Shown piece by piece: positions 1 to 6,847 of a stretch of DNA of 7,912 nucleotides. Source of the DNA: Burkholderiaceae bacterium (GTDB lineage: Bacteria > Pseudomonadota > Gammaproteobacteria > Burkholderiales > Burkholderiaceae_F); NCBI GenBank assembly GCA_013813185.1, contig JACCSD010000025.1, positions 1 through 7,912 of the forward strand. The letters are read 5' to 3'. A program made the translations under genes and the position numbers. The notes beneath the pieces are model-generated. The model saw only the letters and a program-made list of their open reading frames with translations. It was not told where the DNA came from and made no database searches. Every line of letters begins with the position of its first letter. The first letter of the stretch is position 1.

Positions 1-1757
1 TCAACCGCACCGGCATCGGGCACCTGGTCAGCATCTCGGGATTGCACATCACGATGATCGCGAGCCTCGCGGGGCTCGCGGTCGGCGCGCTGTGGCGCCG
101 CTCTCCCGCACTGGTTGCACGTGCCGCCGCGCAAACGGCCGCGGTGCTGGCCGGTCTGACGGCGGCATTCCTGTACGCGCTGCTCGCAGGATGGGGAGTG
201 CCCGCCCAGCGCACTGTCGTCATGTTGGCCACGGTGGGTGTGGCGTGGCTCGCGAGTTCGCGCGTACGCGCCGCGACCTCGCTGGCGCTCGCCGCCGCGC
301 TCGTATGCTTGATCGATCCGTGGGCGGTATTGGCGGCGGGCTTCTGGCTCTCGTTCGGTGCCGTCGCGGCGATCGTGTGGGTTGTGCAGGGCAGGCCACT
401 GCGTGCTGCAGCGTCGGGCTGGCGACCGGTGTTGCACGCGGCCGTGCGAATACAGATCGCCGTTACGCTGGCGCTGATTCCCGCCACCGTGTTGTTGTTT
501 CACCAGCTATCGATCGTTTCTCCACTGGCAAACGCGGCGGCGATTCCCATCGTAAGTTGGGCAGTTACACCGCTGGCTTTGATAGGTGCCGCGCTGGCGA
601 GTCTTCCTGCGCCGGTGTCGCTGCTGGCCGAACCGATACTGAGCTTTGCCAACGCTATCTTCGCGATCCTCGCGACGGCATTGCAGTGGGGCGCATCGTT
701 TGCGTGGGCCACTTTGCCGGTGGCCACGCCACCTTTAGCGTTGGTGGCACTCGCTGCCATTGGCGTGGTCTGGCTGCTGGCGCCGCCGGGATGGCCAGCG
801 CGCGCGTTAGGCACGGTAGCGATACTTCCAATGTTCGTATGGCCCGCCACGCGCGCCGCAGAAAGTGAAGTGTGGGTCACAGCGCTCGATGTCGGTCAGG
901 GTTCCGCCGTGCTGATCGAAACGAGAGATCAAGCCTGGCTCTACGACGCCGGTCCACGTTATTCGGCTGACACCGACGCCGGCGAACGGTTGATCCTGCC
1001 GTACCTGCGGCATCGGGGAATCGGCCGGCTTGACGGCCTCATCGTGTCGCATCTGGACAACGATCATTCGGGGGGCGCGGCGTCGATACTGCGTGCGATC
1101 GCGGTCGATCGCGTTATCACATCGATTGGCTCGGGGCATCCGGTGCTCGGTGCGCGCGCCGACGTCGAACGCTGTACCGCCGGCACGCAATGGCACTCGG
1201 GATCGCTGAAGTTCGCAGTGTTGCACCCATCGCACTCGGATTACGAAGCGAAGCGCGCGACCAACTCGATGAGCTGCGTGGTGCTGATCGCTGCCGGCGC
1301 GACGCGCTTGCTGCTGACCGGTGATGTGCCGCTGATCGACGAATCCGCGTTGATCGCACGCGATCCTGCGCTGCGTGCGGACTGGCTGGCGGTACCGCAT
1401 CACGGCAGCCGCAGTTCGTCAGGCGCGCTACTGCTCGACACGCTGGGCGCGGGGTCGGCGGTGGCACAGGCCGGTTACCGCAACCGCTTCCGGCACCCCG
1501 ACCCCGAGGTCGTCGCGCGCTATCAGGCCCGGAGGATTCAATTCTTTCGCACTGACCACTCGGGCGCGGTGCAATGGCGCTTCGCACGCGATGGGTCGAG
1601 CACGGTGTATTTGACGCGCCTATCGGGGGCGCGCTACTGGCACAACCGTCCCGGCGTTACACCCGCGGCGGCGGGCGCCACCCCTGTCACGCCCGAGGGA
1701 AACGCCGCCGCTGCAGACGCAATTCCGGGACCGCCCGAGCCCTACGCCGGCCGCTAA
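1..1757 (+). CDS. comEC: ComEC/Rec2 DNA-uptake channel, C-terminal part (5' truncated by window edge)
   Basis: ComEC forms the inner-membrane channel that imports single-stranded DNA in natural competence; its C-terminal metallo-beta-lactamase-like domain is thought to act on the incoming DNA. The frame is open from nucleotide 3 and the true start lies outside the window. A TTG at 42 is only an internal Leu codon. The first visible residues contain the family signature HLVSISGLHI (nt 21-50). Several hydrophobic helices follow (Competence domain) to about nt 860. The metallo-beta-lactamase-like domain begins near DVGQG (visible residue 296). It has the HxDxDH motif HLDNDH at visible residues 350-355 (nt 1050-1067), LLTGDV, HHGSR at about nt 1398 and a GYRNRFRHP motif near nt 1470-1500, so the hydrolase motifs look intact. 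About 584 residues are visible; full family members are roughly 750-850, so the N-terminal OB-like part and first helices are missing. The end is an Ala/Pro-rich tail. The next gene starts 27 bases downstream. Confidence 0.95.
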   Translation, partial: NRTGIGHLVSISGLHITMIASLAGLAVGALWRRSPALVARAAAQTAAVLAGLTAAFLYALLAGWGVPAQRTVVMLATVGVAWLASSRVRAATSLALAAALVCLIDPWAVLAAGFWLSFGAVAAIVWVVQGRPLRAAASGWRPVLHAAVRIQIAVTLALIPATVLLFHQLSIVSPLANAAAIPIVSWAVTPLALIGAALASLPAPVSLLAEPILSFANAIFAILATALQWGASFAWATLPVATPPLALVALAAIGVVWLLAPPGWPARALGTVAILPMFVWPATRAAESEVWVTALDVGQGSAVLIETRDQAWLYDAGPRYSADTDAGERLILPYLRHRGIGRLDGLIVSHLDNDHSGGAASILRAIAVDRVITSIGSGHPVLGARADVERCTAGTQWHSGSLKFAVLHPSHSDYEAKRATNSMSCVVLIAAGATRLLLTGDVPLIDESALIARDPALRADWLAVPHHGSRSSSGALLLDTLGAGSAVAQAGYRNRFRHPDPEVVARYQARRIQFFRTDHSGAVQWRFARDGSSTVYLTRLSGARYWHNRPGVTPAAAGATPVTPEGNAAAADAIPGPPEPYAGR

Positions 1758-1758
1758 A

Positions 1759-1780
1759 CTGCCCGGTTGGGGGTGGGCAG
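1759..1780. repeat. Inverted repeat just before the ATP-grasp start
   Basis: CTGCCC (1759-1764) and GGGCAG (1775-1780) are perfect inverted arms of six bases around a ten-base G-rich loop. They occupy most of the 27-base gap between comEC and the ATP-grasp gene and end four bases before ATG 1785. In RNA this could form a short hairpin over the ribosome-binding region. There is no T-run, so a terminator is unlikely. It may be chance in GC-rich DNA. Confidence 0.3.
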
Positions 1781-1784
1781 GGCG

Positions 1785-3224
1785 ATGCACAAAGCGTTCG
1801 ACGAAATGTACGACGGGGACGACCGTGTCCGCGCGCACTATCGCGAGTTCGAGCGCTGGTTGTCGGAGCAAACCCCCGAGGCAATGCAATTCAAGCGGGC
1901 CGAGGCCGATCTGGTGTTTCGTCGCGTCGGCGTCACGTTCGCCGTTTACGGCGATCAGGATGGCGGCAACGGTGAGGCCAGCGAGCGCCTGATTCCCTTT
2001 GACGTCGTTCCGCGAATCATCCCCGCCGCCGAATGGAAGCAGCTCGAAGCGGGTCTGAAGCAGCGAGTCCGCGCGCTCAACATGTTTCTGCACGACGTGT
2101 ATCACGACCAGGACATCCTGCGCGCGGGCCGGCTTCCGGCCGAACAGATTCTGCGCAACTCGCAATTTCGACCCGAGATGCGTGGCGTCGAGGTGACCGG
2201 CAACATCTATTCGCACGTCGCGGGAATCGACGTGGTGCGCGCCTCGGACGCGGCCGGCGTGGGTGAGTATTTCGTGCTCGAAGACAACCTGCGCGTGCCG
2301 AGCGGGGTTTCCTACATGTTGGAAAACCGCAAGATGATGATGCGCCTGTTTTCCGATCTATTTGCCCGCAACCGAGTGGCGCCAGTCGCGCATTATCCGG
2401 ACATGCTGCTCGAGAATCTTCGTTCGGTCGCGCCGCTGGGCGTCGACGATCCGACGGTCGTGTTGTTGACGCCCGGCATGTACAACGCCGCGTATTTCGA
2501 GCACGCATTTCTGGCGCAGCAAATGGGCATCGAGCTGGTCGAGGGGCAGGATCTGTTCGTGCAGGACAATCATGTTTTCATGCGCACCACGCGCGGTCCG
2601 CAACGGGTCGACGTGATTTATCGCCGCATCGACGACGATTTTCTCGATCCGCGCGCGTTTCGATCGGATTCGACGCTCGGCGTGGCGGGATTGCTCTCCG
2701 TGTATCGCGCGGGCAAGGTCACGCTGGCGAATGCGATCGGCACCGGAATTGCAGACGACAAGTCGATCTACCCGCACGTCCCGGAAATGATTGATTTTTA
2801 CCTCGGCGAGAAACCGATCCTGGCGAACGTTCCGACGCACGTGTGCCGCGAGCGTGAGCAGCTCGAATACACGCTGGCGCACCTGGACGAACTGGTCGTC
2901 AAGGAAGTGCACGGCGCGGGTGGCTACGGCATGTTGGTGGGGCCGGCGTCGACCCGTCAGGAACGCGACGATTTCGCCGAGCGGCTACGCGCGCGTCCCG
3001 AAAACTATGTCGCCCAGCCGACGCTGGCGCTCTCGACGTGCCCCACCTACGTCGAATCCGGAATCGCACCGCGCCATATTGACTTGCGCCCCTACGTACT
3101 GTCGGGGAAGGATGTTGTCACGGTTCCCGGCGGGCTGTGCCGCGTGGCTCTGCGCGAGGGATCGCTGGTCGTCAATTCGTCGCAGGGAGGTGGCACCAAA
3201 GACACCTGGGTGCTCGAGCGATGA
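1785..3224 (+). CDS. Circularly permuted type 2 ATP-grasp protein (COG2308)
   Basis: This is a predicted ATP-dependent carboxylate-amine ligase of the circularly permuted ATP-grasp group (DUF404/DUF407), expected to be cytoplasmic. The substrate is not established. From ATG 1785 the product is 479 aa, close to the usual family length. Conserved blocks seen in order: YDGDDRVRAHY near the N-terminus, VLEDNLRVPSGVSYMLENR (164-182), LLTPGMYNAAYFEHAFLAQQ (227-246), GPQRVDVIYRRIDDDFLDP (271-289), GTGIADDKSIYPHVPEMI (319-336), the Gly-rich VVKEVHGAGGYGMLVGP (371-387), IDLRPYVL (432-439) and NSSQGGGTKDTWVL (464-477). The Gly-rich loop and the acidic, Asn and Lys positions expected for ATP and metal binding appear present. 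A TTG at 1767 would add six residues (MGVGRA) of poor similarity, so ATG 1785 is preferred; the upstream G-rich stretch is only a loose Shine-Dalgarno. Its stop overlaps the next start by 4 bases (ATGA). In other genomes this family is usually followed directly by alpha-E; here a GGDEF gene intervenes. Confidence 0.95.
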   Translation: MHKAFDEMYDGDDRVRAHYREFERWLSEQTPEAMQFKRAEADLVFRRVGVTFAVYGDQDGGNGEASERLIPFDVVPRIIPAAEWKQLEAGLKQRVRALNMFLHDVYHDQDILRAGRLPAEQILRNSQFRPEMRGVEVTGNIYSHVAGIDVVRASDAAGVGEYFVLEDNLRVPSGVSYMLENRKMMMRLFSDLFARNRVAPVAHYPDMLLENLRSVAPLGVDDPTVVLLTPGMYNAAYFEHAFLAQQMGIELVEGQDLFVQDNHVFMRTTRGPQRVDVIYRRIDDDFLDPRAFRSDSTLGVAGLLSVYRAGKVTLANAIGTGIADDKSIYPHVPEMIDFYLGEKPILANVPTHVCREREQLEYTLAHLDELVVKEVHGAGGYGMLVGPASTRQERDDFAERLRARPENYVAQPTLALSTCPTYVESGIAPRHIDLRPYVLSGKDVVTVPGGLCRVALREGSLVVNSSQGGGTKDTWVLER

Positions 3225-4927
3225 ATCGTCCGAGCGAGCCGCTGCGTTCCCTGAACGACTCGAGCGACAATGGTTCCACACACGACGGTGGAGCGCGCCG
3301 TGCGACCGATCAGATCGATCCGTATGCACTGATCGAACGGGCCGAGAAGCTGATCAACACCGAACCACACGACGCGGTCGTGTTTGCGTTGCGCGCGCAA
3401 AGCGTCGCCCGTGCACGCACCGCCGAAACGCTGATGGCGCGCGCGCACTTTGTCGCCGGCTCGGCGCTGATGCAGGTTGGGGACTGGTCGGGAGCGACCC
3501 GGCAACTGTCGCAGGCGGAGCAGGTGTACCGCGCGCAGGATGACGTCGCGGCGCAATGCCGAGTCAACATCCTGCTGGCCACTGCCTGTTGCGAGCTGGG
3601 CGAATACGGCGAGGCACTCGACGGCTTCGCCGAGGTCCAGAAGCTCGCACGGCACCACAACGATCACGCCGGGGTACGCCTTGCGCTGGTGCATCAATCG
3701 ACGGTGCACACCATGCTGGGTGACTTCGACGCTGCACGCGACTCGCTGAAATCCTCGCTTGAGCTGCCATCGGGTTCGACCGCCGACGAGGGCATGGTGG
3801 TGCTGCATCACGGCTTGGTCGACGCCAACGAAGGTCTGCGTGCGGCGCTCGCGGGCGAGGGCGGCGTCGTCATGCGCTGCATGGCAGACGCCGAGGATCA
3901 CTTCGTCATCGCACTCGAACTTCTTTCGGGCTCGTCCGATCGGTCAACCGCGATCGCCGCTCGCACGCAGCAGGGTGCGGCGCGTTGCTGGCTCGGCAAG
4001 TTCAGCGAGGGCCTGACCGATTTGAACGCGGCCGTGACGGAAGCGGCGCACAGCGGATTCCGCTCGCGCGAGGTGCACGCGCGGCTCGAGCTCGGTTACC
4101 ACCTGGTGGGGGCAGGGCGCGAACACGAAGGGCTCGCCATGTTGGGACCCGCATTGATGCAGGCTGAAGAGCTGGGCGACTTGCGCCGACCTGCCGATTC
4201 GCATGAGCGGCTCTCCGCGCTGTATGAAGCGCGTTCCGATTTTCGACTCGCGCTGTATCACCACAAACGCTACGTCGAAGTAAAGACGCGGCTCGACGGC
4301 CGGCTCAGCACGCAGCGCGCGCGTTTGCACGAAGCGCGCGCAGAACTGCAGAAGCTGCGGACGCAGACTGCAGCGTTGCATCAGAAGGCGCGCGACCTCG
4401 AACAATCGCGCTCACGACTCGAACGGCTCGCGCTCGAGGACGAGCTGACCGGCCTGGCCAACCGCCGGTCGTTCACCAAGGAGCTGGAAAGCTGGTGTGC
4501 GCGCGCGCGCGCCGGCACGCTGCGCTTCGGGCTGGTGGTCGCCGATATAGACGGCTTCAAGCAGATCAACGATCGTTATTCCCATCTGACCGGGGATGCG
4601 GTGTTGCGCCAACTCGGCAACGTGATACGCGCGAACCTGCGCGATACCGATTTCGCGGCGCGCCTGGGCGGCGACGAATTTGCCCTGCTGTTGGCCGACA
4701 GCGAAGGCGGCGCTGCGATGGCAGTGGTCGACCGGCTGATCGACGCGGTCCGCAAGTCCTCGTGGGCCGAGTTCGACAATGCAATGCACGTGACGATCAG
4801 TATCGGCTTGTGCGAGTCGTCCGATTTCGGCGACTCGAGCGAGCTGGTGCGGCGCGCCGATGAATCGCTATACGCCGCCAAGCACGCCGGCCGCGATCGC
4901 GTCCACTTGTGGAACGGAAGTGTTTAG
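3221..4927 (+). CDS. TPR-repeat diguanylate cyclase (GGDEF domain)
   Basis: This is a predicted cytoplasmic enzyme that condenses two GTP into cyclic di-GMP. The product from ATG 3221 is 568 aa. Residues 1-32 are polar and probably disordered. Residues 35-357 are helical with TPR-like repeats, best seen at about 73-106, 113-146, 153-184, 246-278, 286-318 and 326-357. Residues 356-405 form a likely coiled-coil signalling linker rich in Glu, Arg, Leu and Gln. The GGDEF domain starts at DELTGLANRR (407-416). It has the metal and substrate motif DIDGFKQIND (442-451), an inhibitory-site RxxD as RDTD (474-477) and GGDEF at 483-487, exactly five residues after RDTD. Both active and product-feedback sites therefore look complete. 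There is no EAL domain, signal peptide or membrane helix. The start is chosen because ATG overlaps the upstream stop (ATGA, 3221-3224); an in-frame upstream start at 3137 would run deep into the ATP-grasp gene. The TPR part presumably binds a protein partner. Confidence 0.93.
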   Translation: MNRPSEPLRSLNDSSDNGSTHDGGARRATDQIDPYALIERAEKLINTEPHDAVVFALRAQSVARARTAETLMARAHFVAGSALMQVGDWSGATRQLSQAEQVYRAQDDVAAQCRVNILLATACCELGEYGEALDGFAEVQKLARHHNDHAGVRLALVHQSTVHTMLGDFDAARDSLKSSLELPSGSTADEGMVVLHHGLVDANEGLRAALAGEGGVVMRCMADAEDHFVIALELLSGSSDRSTAIAARTQQGAARCWLGKFSEGLTDLNAAVTEAAHSGFRSREVHARLELGYHLVGAGREHEGLAMLGPALMQAEELGDLRRPADSHERLSALYEARSDFRLALYHHKRYVEVKTRLDGRLSTQRARLHEARAELQKLRTQTAALHQKARDLEQSRSRLERLALEDELTGLANRRSFTKELESWCARARAGTLRFGLVVADIDGFKQINDRYSHLTGDAVLRQLGNVIRANLRDTDFAARLGGDEFALLLADSEGGAAMAVVDRLIDAVRKSSWAEFDNAMHVTISIGLCESSDFGDSSELVRRADESLYAAKHAGRDRVHLWNGSV

Positions 4928-4929
4928 TG
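4911..4929 (+). promoter_or_regulatory. Ribosome binding site and overlapping stop/start for alpha-E
   Basis: A purine-rich GGAAG (4916-4920) lies six bases before GTG 4927, inside the last codons of the GGDEF gene. The junction reads TAGTG (4925-4929), so the G at 4927 is shared by the upstream stop and the downstream start. This supports GTG 4927 over an in-frame GTG at 4909, which would add six residues (MERKCL) before the conserved LSRTADHLFW start of the family. Confidence 0.5.
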
Positions 4930-5937
4930 CTTAGCCGTACGGCGGACCATTTGTTCTGGATGGCGCGTTACATCGAGCGTGCGGAAAACACCGCGCGCAT
5001 GCTCGATGTCAATCTGTCGACATCGCTGCTGCCGCAGTCGGCACAGGCATCGGAAAGCAGCTGGCGGGCGCTGCTGAGCATTTCCGAGCTGACCGAGGAG
5101 TTCGACGAGCGCTATCCCGTCGTGTCGCCCCGCGACGTGATGGCTTTCATGGTCCGGGACGTCGGCAATTCGTCGTCGATCGGGGCCTGCCTGCAGAACG
5201 CGCGCGAGAATGCGCGCGCGGTGCGCGGCTCGTTGACGACCGAGGTGTGGGAGACGCACAACGACACCTGGCTCGACCTGCAGCGCAAACTCTCTGACCG
5301 AACCCCCGAGCGTGATCCGCAGGCTTTTTTCGAATGGGTGAAATTCCGATCGCATCTGTCGCGCGGAGTGACGATCGGCACGATGCTGAAGGACGAAGCG
5401 TTCTACTTCGTCCGGCTGGGCACGTTTCTCGAGCGCGCGGATAACACGGCGCGACTGATCGACGTCAAGTATCACGGACTCAGCGATGAGGCCGGTCCGC
5501 CGGCGGCAGAGGTAAGAAAGAGCGCCGATGACTCGCCGGCGGTACCGAGCAGGGAAATCGCCGACAACCCGCCGGACTTTTATCATTGGGCGGCCCTGCT
5601 GCGTTCGGTGTCGGCGTTCGAGACGTATCGCAAGGTTTATCGCGACGTCATTACGCCTGCGCGGGTCGCCGAGCTGCTGATTCTGCGTGGCGACATGCCG
5701 CGCTCGCTGGCGAGTTGCGTGAACGAGGTGTCGGCCAATCTGGCAATGGTGCGCAACCGCCGGTCGGAGGAAACCGAGCGGCGCGCAGGTTTGCTGAGCG
5801 CCGAGCTCCGCTACAGCCGCATCGAAGACATTCTCGCGCGCGGCCTGCACTCGTATCTGACCGAGTTCCTCGAGCGCATCAACGATTTGGGAAAGCGCGT
5901 CAGCGAAGATTTTCTGCTCCCTGTCGAAGCCCACTAA
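4927..5937 (+). CDS. Alpha-E domain protein (COG2307)
   Basis: This is an all-helical protein of the alpha-E (DUF403) family, the usual genomic partner of COG2308 ATP-grasp proteins. Its biochemical role is not established. From GTG 4927 it is 336 aa. It opens with the family signature LSRTADHLFWMARYIERAEN (2-21), followed by TARMLDV. A related block recurs at about 157-182 with ERADNTARLIDV, giving an internal repeat of the ER-A-E/D-NTAR core. Other conserved-looking blocks are EVWETHNDTWLDL (106-118), FRSHLSRGVTIGTMLKDEAF (140-159), WAALLRSVSAFETYRKVY (221-238) and PRSLASCVNEV (258-268). Residues about 183-217 form a Pro, Ala and Asp/Glu-rich linker before WAALLRSV. There are no membrane helices. 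The GTG start shares one base with the GGDEF stop, so translation is probably coupled. The next gene starts 12 bases after its stop. Confidence 0.94.
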   Translation: MLSRTADHLFWMARYIERAENTARMLDVNLSTSLLPQSAQASESSWRALLSISELTEEFDERYPVVSPRDVMAFMVRDVGNSSSIGACLQNARENARAVRGSLTTEVWETHNDTWLDLQRKLSDRTPERDPQAFFEWVKFRSHLSRGVTIGTMLKDEAFYFVRLGTFLERADNTARLIDVKYHGLSDEAGPPAAEVRKSADDSPAVPSREIADNPPDFYHWAALLRSVSAFETYRKVYRDVITPARVAELLILRGDMPRSLASCVNEVSANLAMVRNRRSEETERRAGLLSAELRYSRIEDILARGLHSYLTEFLERINDLGKRVSEDFLLPVEAH

Positions 5938-5949
5938 ACTGGAACGCGT

Positions 5950-6819
5950 ATGACTTACTGCGTAGCGATGCGGCTCGATGCGGGTCTGGTCTTCCTGGGC
6001 GACTCCCGTACCAATGCAGGCGTCGATCAGATCTCGACGTTCCGCAAGATGACGGTGTTCGAGAACCCGGGCGAGCGGATGCTGGTGTTGCTGACCGCCG
6101 GCAATCTGGCGCTGACGCAATCGGTGACGCAGATCCTCAGCGAACGGGTGGGCGCCGCTCATGCGAGCGTGTGGACCGCGACGACGATGGTCGAAGCGGT
6201 CCGCATCATCGGCGCCGCGGTGCGCGAAGTGCATCATCGCGACGCTGCAGCGCTGAACGAATTCGGCGTTGACTTCAACGCCAAGTTCATCTTCGGCGGC
6301 CAGATCAAGGGCGAAGGCATGCGGCTGTTTCACGTGTACTCGGCCGGCAATTTCATCGAGGCGACTCACGAGAATCCGTATTTCCAGATCGGAGAAGCCA
6401 AGTACGGCAAGCCGATCATCGACCGCGTGATTCAGTCCGACATGCCGCTCGACGAGGCAGCGAAGTGCGCGTTGATCTCGATGGACTCGACGTTGAAATC
6501 GAATATTTCCGTGGGCCTTCCGCTCGATCTGCTGGTGTACGAGGCAGATACGCTGCGAGTCACCAAGTTCGTTCACATTGACGGTTCCAATCAGTACATG
6601 GCGATGATCCGCGCCACGTGGGGCTCGCGCCTGAAGCAGGTGTTCGCCGAAATCCCGGACCCCACCTGGTTCGATTCCTACGTGCCGCCGGGTGCACCGC
6701 TCCTGCAGACCGAGATCGGACAGCCGGTACGGGCGCCGCTGCCGCCTTTCGTCGAGCCCGAGCCGGCGTCGCCGATACAACTGGTGGCGGGTCAGGTCAA
6801 CAAGAAAGCCGCACACTGA
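5950..6819 (+). CDS. Anbu/BPH-type proteasome-like peptidase
   Basis: Anbu is a bacterial relative of HslV and proteasome beta subunits, an Ntn-hydrolase that assembles into an oligomer. Its natural substrate is unsettled. The protein starts MTYC, so removal of Met1 would expose Thr2 as nucleophile and no long propeptide is needed. Counting Met1, Asp18 in GDSRTNAG and Lys33 in FRKM fit the proteasome-type catalytic Asp and Lys. Further family motifs are LLTAGNLALTQSV (47-59), GEAKYGKPIIDR (148-159) and MDSTLKSNISVGLPLDLLVY (178-197). The length is 289 aa against roughly 240-250 for many Anbu proteins. The excess is a Pro-rich low-complexity C-terminal tail from about 246 ending NKKAAH. ATG 5950 is preceded by GGAA (5941-5944) at five bases spacing, and Thr directly after Met strongly fixes this start. 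It follows alpha-E by 12 bases. In related operons a transglutaminase-like gene often lies between them; none is present here. Confidence 0.94.
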   Translation: MTYCVAMRLDAGLVFLGDSRTNAGVDQISTFRKMTVFENPGERMLVLLTAGNLALTQSVTQILSERVGAAHASVWTATTMVEAVRIIGAAVREVHHRDAAALNEFGVDFNAKFIFGGQIKGEGMRLFHVYSAGNFIEATHENPYFQIGEAKYGKPIIDRVIQSDMPLDEAAKCALISMDSTLKSNISVGLPLDLLVYEADTLRVTKFVHIDGSNQYMAMIRATWGSRLKQVFAEIPDPTWFDSYVPPGAPLLQTEIGQPVRAPLPPFVEPEPASPIQLVAGQVNKKAAH

Positions 6820-6847
6820 TCGCGCCGGCGCATCGTTGGTTCCACGC

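Noticed and set aside
1767..1784. TTG at 1767 as the ATP-grasp start
   Set aside because: It adds only six residues (MGVGRA) with no family similarity; ATG 1785 gives the usual N-terminus.
3137..3220. Upstream start for the GGDEF protein
   Set aside because: It would overlap the conserved C-terminus of the ATP-grasp gene by 88 bases; the ATGA overlap at 3221 is the standard coupled start.
5935..5949. TAAACT as a -10 promoter box before Anbu, also present after the comEC stop (1755-1760)
   Set aside because: The match to a -10 box is partial, the TAA is simply the stop codon, and no -35 element is visible at the right distance.
6692..6847. N-terminal extension of the alpha/beta hydrolase
   Set aside because: It lies mostly within Anbu in another frame, is Arg/Ser-rich and has no hydrolase similarity.
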